From: an uncultured Clostridia bacterium
GTDB taxonomy: Bacteria; Bacillota; Clostridia; TANB77; CAG-508
Direction of reading: 5' to 3'
Assembly (NCBI GenBank): GCA_934121905.1
Contig: CAKOVI010000003.1
Span: forward strand, 1 to 64,000
DNA: 64,000 bases
Positions 1-8,047 of this stretch are shown here, piece after piece. Positions within the stretch are counted from its first letter, which is position 1. Every line of letters starts with the position of its first letter. A model generated the notes under the pieces. It made no database searches. It saw nothing but the letters and a program-made list of their open reading frames with translations, and was not told the origin of the DNA. Position numbers and translations under genes: made by a program.

Positions 1-9
1 TTTATTTTA

Positions 10-179
10 GTTGCTTTTTTATATTTTATTCTCATTGTTTTTAAATTACCCGTGTGTGTGTGTGTGTGTGTGTGTGTACTCCTGCAACGGTTTCAGCGTT
101 TCTTATCATTTGCATTTTATACCTCTTTTTATTTTTCATTCTCTGTTTCTTTTTTATACTATTTTGTTCTTTTTGTCAA
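10..179 (-). promoter_or_regulatory. Leader cassette copy 1: promoter, (AC)13 leader, start of terminator stem
   Basis: On the minus strand a -35 box TTGACA (174-179) and a TATAAA -10 region (153-158) precede a 5' leader almost identical to the cassettes at 1516-1707 and 3222-3433. The leader carries an AGAGG ribosome binding site, a short ORF starting at 115 and a pure (AC)13 tract (52-77). The 5' arm of the attenuator stem (GCAAC at 14-10) reaches the window edge. The controlled gene lies outside the window to the left. By analogy it is a surface protein with a prepilin-like N-terminus, but that is not visible here. Confidence 0.75.
41..115 (-). CDS. Leader peptide ORF copy 1 (24 aa, stops before the terminator stem)
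   Basis: The ORF starts ATG CAA ATG six bases after AGAGG. It encodes MQMIRNAETVAGV, then four His-Thr pairs from the (AC)13 tract, then RVI and a stop at 41-43. Thirteen AC units put the ribosome in a frame that ends about 27 bases before the attenuator stem, unlike the copies at 1547 and 3245. Translation is inferred from the binding site and from the paralogue at 6237, whose real start sits in the same position after the same promoter. It contains a CGG triplet (ACA CGG GTA), followed by G rather than A, in a frame that ends two codons later. Confidence 0.5.
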   Translation of the reverse strand: MQMIRNAETVAGVHTHTHTHTRVI

Positions 180-266
180 GTTCTTTTTTGAACCTTTTTT
201 ACATATATAAGAAAATAATATTTTATCATTTTAGAGTATTATAGCTTTTCTTTTGAACTATTTTTA

Positions 267-1466
267 TTATATATATAATATTGCTCTAAAACCAACACTT
301 TCAGAGGTATCTGTGTCCAGAACTTTATACTGCCTATCATCTTCTCCTCTAAATGCCGTATAATAATTAGGATTTGAAAATCTTCCTCCTCTGTTTACAA
401 CTCCAACAATACCATTAGAACCTCCCATACCCCAATTAGCTGTTTCTGTTGTCCATTCTCCCAAATTTCCAGACATATCATTTATCTTGCAAACTTCATC
501 CGAATTTTTTCCAGTATTTTTCAACTCTGTATTCTTTGTTACCGCTCTTGAATATTTAGTATTTTCTGAACATTTTTGCATATATACAATAGCTGTATCC
601 CATGCATATCCATTTATCAAATAACTATTTGTATTTACATATAAATTTTCACATGCTGTAATTGCATCTACTTGAGAAATACCATTCCATAAAATTCCTT
701 TTTCTAATTGATCAGCTGTTGTGCTATTACCTATACTAACTCTAGAATCTGCTTTTCCATTTGTACCATAGCTGGCCTCATATCTAGCGATATAATATCC
801 CCCATTTGTTGCAACACTTAATTTATAATTCTCTATTGGTCCATTTTCGCCTCCAGTTATCCAAAAAATTGTATGGTCCTGTGGTTCGGGATCAAACGGC
901 CTTATACTTTCCTTAGATACTTCATTGCCATCCTTACCAAAAGCATATTTGCTTAATTTAATTTCTGCACCATTCGATAAAGTTCCCTTTCCTGCATATG
1001 GTGTAGTAGGATCTCCATTTGTATCTTTTGTTACTGGAACCCATACATATTGGTTTCCTTTTCCATTCAAAATATCGTCATCTTCTATTACAATTCCCTC
1101 TATTACCGTTGCCCCACTATCTTCTGCTACTTTGAATCCTTTTGGTATTACTACTGTATCTCCATTAATATCCTTTAATGTTTGTTTTTCTTCTACATAT
1201 TTTCCGCTTTTTTTTAGCTTTCCATATTCCGATTCGTCTATTCCTAAAATGCGATTCATATTGTTTTCTGTTGTTTCTAAATCTTCTTGTTCCTGTGTTT
1301 GTGTTTCTTCTGTTCTTTCCTTTGCTTCACTTGCCCTGTTTAATATTCCATTTTCTCCTGTTAGCATACTTATGCTTATTCCAGCTAATATTAGTAATAC
1401 AATTATTGTTACTACAAGAGCTATTAAAGTAATACCTCTTTTTTCTTTGAATTTTTGTAAATTCAT
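267..1466 (-). CDS. Surface protein with prepilin-type N-terminus and FGE/SUMF1-like domain
   Basis: This 399-residue protein begins with a short basic stretch, then RGITLIALVV and a hydrophobic helix (about residues 10-35), a class III (prepilin peptidase) signal with cleavage expected after the Gly. Residues 35-70 are charged and coiled-coil-like. The C-terminal half resembles the formylglycine-generating-enzyme/SUMF1 fold: YYIARYEAS near residue 225, then DMSGNLGEWT, NRGGRF and VGFRAIL in the usual order. No catalytic cysteine arrangement was identified, so it may be only a C-type-lectin-like binding fold. The helix lacks the Glu5 of true pilins. The start is the ATG after GGGAGG. Expression is probably set by the leader at 1516-1707. 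The N-terminal 50 residues are nearly identical to those of the gene at 1788-3171, so only the C-terminal part differs. Confidence 0.8.
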   Translation of the reverse strand: MNLQKFKEKRGITLIALVVTIIVLLILAGISISMLTGENGILNRASEAKERTEETQTQEQEDLETTENNMNRILGIDESEYGKLKKSGKYVEEKQTLKDINGDTVVIPKGFKVAEDSGATVIEGIVIEDDDILNGKGNQYVWVPVTKDTNGDPTTPYAGKGTLSNGAEIKLSKYAFGKDGNEVSKESIRPFDPEPQDHTIFWITGGENGPIENYKLSVATNGGYYIARYEASYGTNGKADSRVSIGNSTTADQLEKGILWNGISQVDAITACENLYVNTNSYLINGYAWDTAIVYMQKCSENTKYSRAVTKNTELKNTGKNSDEVCKINDMSGNLGEWTTETANWGMGGSNGIVGVVNRGGRFSNPNYYTAFRGEDDRQYKVLDTDTSESVGFRAILYI

Positions 1467-1510
1467 CTTTTTTCCTCCCTTTTCTAGGTATTTAGCTTTG
1501 ATAAAACGCC

Positions 1511-1559
1511 AAAAAGCAACCAGAATAGACCTATATTTTTATAGGTTTATTTTAGTTGC
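1511..1559 (-). terminator. Attenuator terminator in leader copy 2
   Basis: A long stem (GCAACTAAAATAAACCTATA pairing with its complement at 1516-1535) is followed by a run of U on the minus strand (1515-1511). It lies downstream of the promoter at 1681-1707 and upstream of the gene starting at 1466, so it can end transcription before the gene is reached. The leader ORF (1547-1645) ends inside its 5' arm. Confidence 0.75.
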
Positions 1560-1645
1560 TTTTTTATTCTTATTGTTTTTAAATTACTCGTGTGTGTATG
1601 TATGTATACTCTTGCAACGGCTTCAGCATTTCTTATCATTTGCAT
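1547..1645 (-). CDS. Leader peptide ORF copy 2 (32 aa, ends inside the terminator stem)
   Basis: It has the same start and ribosome binding site as copies 1 and 3. The repeat tract is interrupted (TAC ATA CAT ACA CAC), giving VYIHTHTSNLK. The frame passes the two stop triplets just after the repeat and ends at TAA 1547-1549, within the 5' arm of the attenuator. A ribosome translating it would cover that arm, so the predicted state is open. The interrupted repeat should be less prone to slippage than the pure tracts. Confidence 0.5.
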   Translation of the reverse strand: MQMIRNAEAVARVYIHTHTSNLKTIRIKKQLK

Positions 1646-1680
1646 TTTATACCTCTTTTTATTTTTATTCTCTATTTCTT

Positions 1681-1707
1681 TTTATACTATTTCGTTCTTT
1701 TTGTCAA
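1681..1707 (-). promoter_or_regulatory. Promoter of leader copy 2
   Basis: TTGACA (1702-1707) and TATAAA (1681-1686) are 15 bases apart; an overlapping TAAAAA would give 17. The same pair occurs at the same distance from the leader ATG in copies 1 and 3. In the leaderless paralogue at 6237 the promoter is TTGTCA/TATAGA. Confidence 0.7.
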
Positions 1708-1787
1708 GTTCTTTTTTGCATGTTTTTTGTCAAACCCATTGCAGAGTATTTTAATATCACACTTATTGGTAATTCTATATTTCTTTT

Positions 1788-3171
1788 CTATTCTTGATAT
1801 TTTATTTTGATTTCGCAGCCAGAATCAGTACTATTCCATTCCGAATCCCAACCACTTGGTGGGTTTTCTCCTAATTTGTATGGTACTGTTACTGTTATTG
1901 AAGGTATTCCGATAAAAAATCTCTGATTCCATTGTAGTTACACTTGATGGTATTGTTATATTTGTTAAACTACTACAAATAGCAAATGCTCCACTTCCAA
2001 TACTTGTCACACTTGATGGTATTGTTATATTTGTTAAACTACTACAAATAGCAAATGCTCCAACTCCAATGCTTGTCACACTTGACGGTATTGTTATGTC
2101 CGTCAAATTACTGCAATTACTAAATGCACTCTCTCCAATGCTTGTTACACTTGATGGTATTGTTATATTTGTTAGACTACTGCATCTATTAAATGCTCCA
2201 AATCCAATGCTTGTCACACTTGATGGTATTGTTATATTGGTTAAACTACTGCAATCGCTAAATGTATAGTCCTTAATACTTGTCACACTTGATGGTATTG
2301 CTATATTGGTTAAACTACTACAATTTTCAAATACTCCACTTCCAATATTGGTCACACTTGATGGTATTGTTATATTGGTCAAACTTACGCAATTTCTAAA
2401 TGATTCCTCTCCTATACATGTTACACTTGACGGAATACTTATGTTTTCTACTCCTGCAGTTCCCCAAAAAGTATAGTCTCCAATTTCTTCAATTCCATAT
2501 GAAATTATTATTTTTTTTATTGTTTTTTGCCCTTTTACATAGCTAGACCCAAAAGAAAATCTAATGCTATCATCACGAATATCATCACTCCAAATTGAAT
2601 AAACATCATCATTATCTATTCCCACTTTCCTTACTTTTTTTCCACCGATATAATTAGGGATTACAACTTCTGTATCACTTCCTTTATATCCTTTAATTGT
2701 TAATGTTCCATCATCGTTGGGATCATATTCCCAATCTGCCACATTCTTTGGTTCCACAACAGATTTATCTTCTCCTGTTATCAATGTAACTTCTCCATTG
2801 TCAACTCTATAGTTATGATTTGTTTTAACAAATTTTACATAAAAAACTCTATTTCCCATATCTGTTGTTTCTGTTTTCGATGTTCCATCTTCGTTTTTTC
2901 CAACCACTTCATTTAACTCATTTTGCAATTCTTCTGCTGTTATTGATTCACCTAATTTTCTTGTTATTGCTGAATTGTATGATAGTTGTAGTTGTTCTTT
3001 TTCAGTTGAATTAGAATATTCTTCTTTTGCTTCACTTGCCCTGTTTAGTATTCCATTTTGCCCTGTTAACATACTTATGCTTATTCCAGCTAATATTAGC
3101 AATACTATTATTGTCACTACAAGAGCTATTAGAGTAATACCTCTTTTTTCTTTGAATTTTTGTAAATTCAT
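1788..3171 (-). CDS. Surface LRR protein with prepilin-type N-terminus; +1 frameshift at CGGA
   Basis: The protein has the same class III signal as the gene at 267, a charged linker, a beta-rich middle domain (about 140-200) and then seven 23-residue BspA-like leucine-rich repeats of the IPSSVTSIGxxAF type (about 235-420). The zero frame runs to 1831, but the C-terminus that matches the paralogue at 5253 (IPSITVTVPYKLGENPPSG, ending KIKYQE) lies in the +1 frame and ends at 1788. The crossing point is TAT CGG AAT at 1911-1908. The length is 3n+1. The start is the ATG at 3171 after GGGAGG; an upstream TTG would fall inside the attenuator and is rejected. The likely role is adhesion or a surface scaffold (inference). 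Confidence 0.8.
1908..1911 (-). other. In-frame CGGA, +1 frameshift site 1
   Basis: Zero frame reads ATT TTT TAT CGG AAT; the continuing frame reads GGA ATA CCT TCA. The site is shared with the paralogue at 5373-5376. Reading CGGA as one unit restores the C-terminal 37 residues. Confidence 0.8.
1930..2445 (-). repeat. Tandem 69-bp repeats encoding 23-residue LRRs
   Basis: Seven full units and a partial one encode IPSSVTxIGxxAFxxCSSLTNIT. The two units next to each other near 1935-2070 are almost identical at the DNA level, so unit gain or loss by recombination is possible. Confidence 0.85.
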
Positions 3172-3215
3172 CTTTTTTCCTCCCTTTTCTAGGTATTTAG
3201 CTTTAATAAAACGCC

Positions 3216-3244
3216 AAAAAAGCAACCAAAATAGACCTATATTT

Positions 3245-3265
<21 letters not shown>
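3216..3265 (-). terminator. Attenuator terminator in leader copy 3
   Basis: Stem 3222-3265 with loop near 3241-3246 is followed on the minus strand by U6 (3221-3216). It is the same hairpin as at 1516-1559 and lies between the promoter at 3407-3433 and the gene start at 3171. The leader ORF ends at 3245-3247, at the top of the stem. Confidence 0.75.
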
Positions 3266-3370
<105 letters not shown>

Positions 3371-3406
3371 TTTATACCTCTTTTTATTTTTCATTCTCTG
3401 TTTCTT

Positions 3407-3433
3407 TTTATACTATTTTGTTCTTTTTGTCAA
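3407..3433 (-). promoter_or_regulatory. Promoter of leader copy 3
   Basis: TTGACA (3428-3433) and TATAAA (3407-3412), 15 bases apart, with an overlapping TAAAAA at 17. It lies just after the end of the gene at 3477, so the surface gene has its own promoter. Confidence 0.7.
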
Positions 3434-3476
3434 GTACTCTTTTGCACCTTTTTTTGCTTACTCAATAATAATTTTT

Positions 3477-5240
3477 TTATTTTTCCACCATCTGCAATTC
3501 AACTTCCGAATTTTCATAGTTAATTTTATACAAGGTGTCTTGCTGTAACTCTTTTTCTATTATGTTTTCTATTTGTTCTTTATATCTATATACAAATACG
3601 AAATCATATTTTCCAACAACATTATTAAATTGCTCTTTTGTCCCAAAGTTTCCATCTTTAAAATCTGTTATTTTTATAGGCATCATTTCATATTCATTAA
3701 TTGTAATTAAGTATTCTTTATCTACTGCATTTCCTGTAATAAACAAAATCTTATCATCTTCATTCAATACTGATTTATATTTTGCAATTCCTGTATAGCT
3801 AGTTCTATTAATATTTGTTTTTATTATACTTCCTTTGTGTTTAATGTATTTTTCAGAAAAATTTTGATAAGGAAACATAACCAAAAACATTGTAAAAATT
3901 ATAAAACCTTTCTTTAAATTTATCTCAATTGCACAATCTGTCAATACAGCAAATTCGAATATAATACCTGCAAGTAACATTGTAGAACTATATCTGTCAA
4001 AACATGCAAAAACATCTGCCTCTATTTTTTCAAATATAGTTATGTAGCTTACATATAAAGCTACCATGTATATAATTATAGAAATAACTATTGAAATAAT
4101 ATAATATCTTCCATTACAATTTTTTTCTTTTAGTTTTTTGTCCACCAAAAATCCAATGCAAATAATTATACATGTTGATCCAAAGATACTAACCTTTCCT
4201 TCTGCTATACATGTAGATTCAAAGATAACTTTTAAAAATTCATTTCTATATGTGTCATCTTTTTCTTCGTTTGATTGAACATATTTTTCAAAATCCCATC
4301 TCTTCTTTGCGCCATTTGCTTTTATGTACCACGTTGAAGTAACTAGAGTTACTAAAATTATTATTATTATGCTTTTTATTATTTCTTTTTTATCTTTTTC
4401 GCATATGTTTTTAATAAATATTATTATAAACGCTACAACAGCTAATGCTATTCCTGTTGTTTTTGTTAGTGTCATCATTGTTAACATTGAAAATATATTT
4501 ATGCTTTTTAACACTGATGTATCTTTTTTGCACGAATAAAAAATACACATTCCAAACATTACACCTAATAACCCATCAACTAGAATGTTTAAGTAAAAAT
4601 TTGGATAAAACAACATTGGTATAAATATTATTGAAGGAACTATTACCAATAAATTTTTTAATCCTTTATTCCATTCTATTTTTTCTGTTATTGGTATAAT
4701 TATAGATATATACAATATATTATTTGCAGTTATTATTATATCTTCACTATATACGTTTTTGACTGTTAAAAATATATATTCGAAGATTGCAGTTAGTGGC
4801 GGATATTCATTAAATGTTATAATTGAATTTTCATTTGTACCATATGTATTAAATAAAAACATATTTTTTATTATTTTTCCCCAATGATTGAATTCATCTA
4901 TATCATCGAATTTTCTTCCTTTATTTATTACTATCATTAATGTACATAATATTATGTAGATAATTGCTCCTGGAGTTATAATATTTTTCATTTTTTCTTT
5001 TATTACTTTTTTGTCTTTCTCTTTGCATAATAAGGAAAGGGCTATTATTAGCCCTATTATTGATATTACCCTTATTATTGTAACTCCCAGTTTTAGATTA
5101 TCAAACATTCCTGTAATATATATAATAATTATCATGAATAATGTGCTTACAGGTATTGTTTGTTCTATTCTTTTTTTTAGTATTGTTGATAATATCGTTG
5201 AATATATCAATATTATACTTATTGGTATTATATATGTCAT
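3477..5240 (-). CDS. Polytopic membrane protein, GT-C-like, function unknown
   Basis: This 587-residue protein has about eleven hydrophobic segments through residue ~470 and a soluble C-terminal domain of roughly 110 residues. An acidic loop (KFDDIDEFNHWGK, near residue 130) after the early membrane segments is reminiscent of membrane glycosyltransferases of the GT-C class, but no family was recognised with certainty. The start at 5240 follows AAAGAGG. It begins 12 bases after the frameshifted end (5253) of the upstream LRR gene, so the two are probably co-transcribed. The neighbouring GT2 gene suggests surface glycosylation (inference). Confidence 0.7.
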   Translation of the reverse strand: MTYIIPISIILIYSTILSTILKKRIEQTIPVSTLFMIIIIYITGMFDNLKLGVTIIRVISIIGLIIALSLLCKEKDKKVIKEKMKNIITPGAIIYIILCTLMIVINKGRKFDDIDEFNHWGKIIKNMFLFNTYGTNENSIITFNEYPPLTAIFEYIFLTVKNVYSEDIIITANNILYISIIIPITEKIEWNKGLKNLLVIVPSIIFIPMLFYPNFYLNILVDGLLGVMFGMCIFYSCKKDTSVLKSINIFSMLTMMTLTKTTGIALAVVAFIIIFIKNICEKDKKEIIKSIIIIILVTLVTSTWYIKANGAKKRWDFEKYVQSNEEKDDTYRNEFLKVIFESTCIAEGKVSIFGSTCIIICIGFLVDKKLKEKNCNGRYYIISIVISIIIYMVALYVSYITIFEKIEADVFACFDRYSSTMLLAGIIFEFAVLTDCAIEINLKKGFIIFTMFLVMFPYQNFSEKYIKHKGSIIKTNINRTSYTGIAKYKSVLNEDDKILFITGNAVDKEYLITINEYEMMPIKITDFKDGNFGTKEQFNNVVGKYDFVFVYRYKEQIENIIEKELQQDTLYKINYENSEVELQMVEK

Positions 5241-5252
5241 TTGTTACCTCTT

Positions 5253-6237
5253 TTATTCTTGGTATTTTATTTTTATTTCGCAATCGGAACCAGTACTATT
5301 CCAGTTCAATTTCCAACCACTTGGTGGATTTTCTCCTGATTTATATGGCACTGTTACTGTTATTGAAGGTATTCCGATAAAAGATTTGTGAGCCCATTGT
5401 AGTTACTCTTGATGGTATTATTATGTTTGTCAAACTTCTGCACCCCCAAAATGCTCTTTCTCCAATACTTGTTACACTTGACGGAATACTTACGTTTTCG
5501 ACTCCTACGGTTCCACAAAAAGCAAAATCTCCAATCTCTTCAATTCCATATGAAATTGTTATTCTTGTTATTGTTATTTGCACTTTTATAGATGTAGACC
5601 CCAACCATATTTTGCTAGCACTATTATCATAACGAATGGCATCATTCCAAATTGAATCTATATTAGAGCTTTCAATTCTCTTTACTTTTACTCCACCAAT
5701 ATAATTAGGAATTACAACGTCTGTGTCACTTCCTTTATATCCTGTAATTGTTAATGTTCCATCATCATTTGTTTTATATTCCCAATCTGCTACATTCTTT
5801 GGTTCTACAACAGATTTGTCTTCTCCTGTCAACAATGTAACATCTCCATTATCAACTCTATAGTTATGGTTTGTTTTAACAAATTTTACATTAAAAACTC
5901 CGTTTCCTTTATCTGTAACTTCTGCTTTTGATGTTCCATTTTCTTTTCCAACAACTTCATTTAATTCATTTTGTAATTCTTCTGCTGTTATTGAATCACC
6001 TAGTTTTCTTGTAATTGCTGAATTGTATGATAGTTGTATTTGTTCTTTTTCAGTTGAATTCGAATATTCTTCATTTGCTTCACTTGCTCTGTTTAGTATA
6101 CCATTCTGCCCAGCTAACATACTTATACTTATTCCTGCTAGTATTAGTAACACAATGATTGTAACTACAAGAGCTATTAAAGTAATGCCTCTTTTTTCGT
6201 TAAATTTTTGTAAATTGATTGTTTTTTTCATTTGCAT
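5253..6237 (-). CDS. Surface LRR protein with prepilin-type N-terminus, leaderless paralogue; +1 frameshift at CGGA
   Basis: This is a paralogue of the gene at 1788-3171: class III signal (GITLIALVV), similar linker and beta domain, but only about two LRR units. The zero frame stops at 5341. The true C-terminus (IPSITVTVPYKSGENPPSG to KIKYQE) is in the +1 frame and ends at 5253, 12 bases before the next gene. The crossing point is TAT CGG AAT at 5376-5373. The length is 3n+1. The start ATG CAA ATG at 6237 sits where the leader ORFs of the other cassettes begin, after the same promoter and AGAGGG-type site, but here the prepilin sequence follows at once with no AC repeat or attenuator. Confidence 0.8.
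5373..5376 (-). other. In-frame CGGA, +1 frameshift site 2
   Basis: Zero frame reads ATC TTT TAT CGG AAT; the continuing frame reads GGA ATA CCT TCA. In the +1 frame the two paralogues differ mostly at third codon positions, while their zero frames end at different places. Confidence 0.8.
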
Positions 6238-6269
6238 TTTTATCCCTCTTTTCTTTTTATTTTTTTCAT

Positions 6270-6296
6270 TCTATACTATTTTTTTCATTTTGACAA
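6270..6296 (-). promoter_or_regulatory. Promoter of the leaderless LRR paralogue
   Basis: TTGTCA (6291-6296) and TATAGA (6270-6275), 15 bases apart. It is aligned with the leader-cassette promoters but leads straight into the structural gene at 6237. Confidence 0.6.
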
Positions 6297-6303
6297 GCAT
6301 TTT

Positions 6304-6984
6304 CTAGTTTTTCTTTAAATGTTTTAGCACGTTAATTGCAATAGCTATTGAATCCTTTACCGGGTGAAATCTGCTCTTTATATTATTCTCTAAATAAATT
6401 GTATCTATTGGTATTTCCTCAATATTTATATTATTTTTTAAACAATATAAAATCATATTAGTTTCATATTCAAAACCTTTGCCGTCTATATTTATAAAAT
6501 CTTTTAAATATTTATATGGTATAAATCTGAGTCCTGTCTGTGTATCATTTATTTTTATACCTGTAAAAAGCTTAATTATTTTTGATGTACATTTATTTCC
6601 GATTTTACTTTTTAATGGAATTTTACCATCATTAAAATTTCTGCTTCCTAAAATAACATTATTATTAATATTTAAATAAATATTATTTACATCTTCTATT
6701 TCGTGTTGAGCATCATCATCAAGTGTTATTACTCCTTTTATATCATCAAAATTATTAATACAATATTTGAATGCACTTTTCAAAGCTTCCCCTTTTCCCA
6801 TATTTATATTGTGTGTAAGTATTATTGCATTATTTTCTAAACTTTTAAATATGTCATCACTATAGCTTCCATCATTCACAATTACTATATTGCTGTATTC
6901 ATTTTTTCTTAGTTCTTTTTCAACATTTATTAGATTATAATCAGGATTATATGATGGAATAATTATTACTACATCTTTTTTCAT
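6304..6984 (-). CDS. Family 2 glycosyltransferase (DPM1/GtrB-like)
   Basis: This 226-residue GT-A enzyme has the N-terminal VVIIIPSYNPD nucleotide-binding strand, IVNDGS near residue 37 and a metal-binding LDDDAQH near residue 90. There are no membrane helices after the catalytic domain, unlike longer GtrB proteins. It probably transfers a sugar from a nucleotide to a polyprenyl phosphate or a surface acceptor (family knowledge). It lies upstream of the LRR gene at 6237, 66 bases away, and could share its transcript. Confidence 0.8.
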   Translation of the reverse strand: MKKDVVIIIPSYNPDYNLINVEKELRKNEYSNIVIVNDGSYSDDIFKSLENNAIILTHNINMGKGEALKSAFKYCINNFDDIKGVITLDDDAQHEIEDVNNIYLNINNNVILGSRNFNDGKIPLKSKIGNKCTSKIIKLFTGIKINDTQTGLRFIPYKYLKDFINIDGKGFEYETNMILYCLKNNINIEEIPIDTIYLENNIKSRFHPVKDSIAIAINVLKHLKKN

Positions 6985-7097
6985 TTTTATTTTAATATCC
7001 CTTTCTTTAAAAATTTTTACATTAATACTTTTTTCTTTATTCTAAATGTATAATATCACTAAAATTAATCATACTAAAATAAAAACGGAGGTATACC

Positions 7098-7379
7098 ATG
7101 CATGCAATAGCTAAATTTCAAAGTCACAAACCTGGCGAGATAAACAAATTTTTAAGTGAATATTATAATACAAATCTTGAAATTGAAAAACACTTAAAAT
7201 GGGAAAAAAAGTACGAAAATCCAATAGAGTTAACAGATTTGATAGCTGCTTTTATTGATAATGCCGAAAATTTCGACATAAAAATGTGGATTAGTTTGGA
7301 TAAAGATATTTTTATAAAAATATCAGAGTACAATGCCAATGATATAATAAAATATCTATTCGAACGTTATCCCTACTAA
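7098..7379 (+). CDS. Small protein of unknown function (93 aa)
   Basis: The ATG follows GGAGG at a good distance. The protein is soluble and mixed alpha/beta, with aromatic residues near the C-terminus (YLFERYPY). It has no recognisable motif. It is alone on the plus strand between two minus-strand genes. Confidence 0.6.
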   Translation: MHAIAKFQSHKPGEINKFLSEYYNTNLEIEKHLKWEKKYENPIELTDLIAAFIDNAENFDIKMWISLDKDIFIKISEYNANDIIKYLFERYPY

Positions 7380-7391
7380 TCCAATTAAATG

Positions 7392-7922
7392 TTATTCTGT
7401 TTTATTGTCGAACCCCTCTTCACTTGATGTTCCATCCCATACTGAATTCTTGTTTTCTTGTGTATTATTATCTGTATCTGACGAGCCATTTTCATTCACT
7501 TCTTCGCTATTGTTTTCTTCTACAACTTCTACTTCCATAGCAGGCGTTTCTTCAACTACTGGTTGCTCTTCTCCACATTTCGGACAAAATTTTGCATCTT
7601 TATCCATTGGTTCTTTACATTTAACACAATTTTTTAAATTTGATAATTCTAAAATTTCTTTATGGTATTTTTCTATTTCAGCAGATATAATATCAATTTT
7701 TGCACATTCTTCTTCTAGATCTTTTTTTATGCATAAGTCTTCATTTGCTGTATGTTTTTGATAAACTTTTCTTCCTATTTCCTGATATAATTCGTTTATT
7801 TTAGATTTGTTTTCATTTATTTTCATTTTTAGTTTTGCTTCTTTTGCTAGTTTGCTTGTTTTTTCAGCAGCTCCTTTGTATGTTTCTGTTGCTTTTTTTG
7901 TTAATTTGTCAAAAAATTCCAT
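7392..7922 (-). CDS. Zinc-ribbon protein with coiled coil
   Basis: Residues 1-100 are a lysine- and glutamate-rich coiled coil. They are followed by a zinc ribbon CVKCKEPMDKDAKFCPKCG (two CxxC pairs) and an acidic, low-complexity tail. The start MEFFDKL at 7922 is placed after AAGGA; an ATG three codons upstream is too close to the site. It is probably a cytoplasmic scaffold or regulator; function unknown. Confidence 0.65.
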   Translation of the reverse strand: MEFFDKLTKKATETYKGAAEKTSKLAKEAKLKMKINENKSKINELYQEIGRKVYQKHTANEDLCIKKDLEEECAKIDIISAEIEKYHKEILELSNLKNCVKCKEPMDKDAKFCPKCGEEQPVVEETPAMEVEVVEENNSEEVNENGSSDTDNNTQENKNSVWDGTSSEEGFDNKTE

Positions 7923-7950
7923 ACATATCATCCTTTCTTTTTGCCTTTTT

Positions 7951-7994
7951 GGGACCGGTTCTTTTTAGTACATGTTCTAAAAAGAACCGGTCCC
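7951..7994. repeat. Palindromic REP-like element 1
   Basis: GGGACCGGTTCTTTTTA faces its exact reverse complement across a loop of about ten bases. It is the same core as elements at 15521, 53682 and 58360. Confidence 0.8.
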
Positions 7995-8047
7995 AAAAGT
8001 ACAACTTTTATTATATTATGTATTAATACAATAATTTTATACTTAAA

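Noticed and set aside
50..52. CGG in the leader ORF of copy 1 as a seventh frameshift site
   Set aside because: It is followed by G, and a +1 shift there leads straight to TAA; it lies in the predicted off frame of a short leader.
1905..1915. Classical slippery-run frameshift on the T6 run at the first LRR site
   Set aside because: The paralogue at 5373 has only T4 after a C, and the other sites have no run; CGGA is the only shared feature.
1930..2445. CRISPR array
   Set aside because: The regular repeats are coding LRR units without unique spacers.
3172..3225. TTG start 18 codons upstream for the LRR gene
   Set aside because: It lies inside the attenuator stem, and the ATG at 3171 has a strong GGGAGG site.
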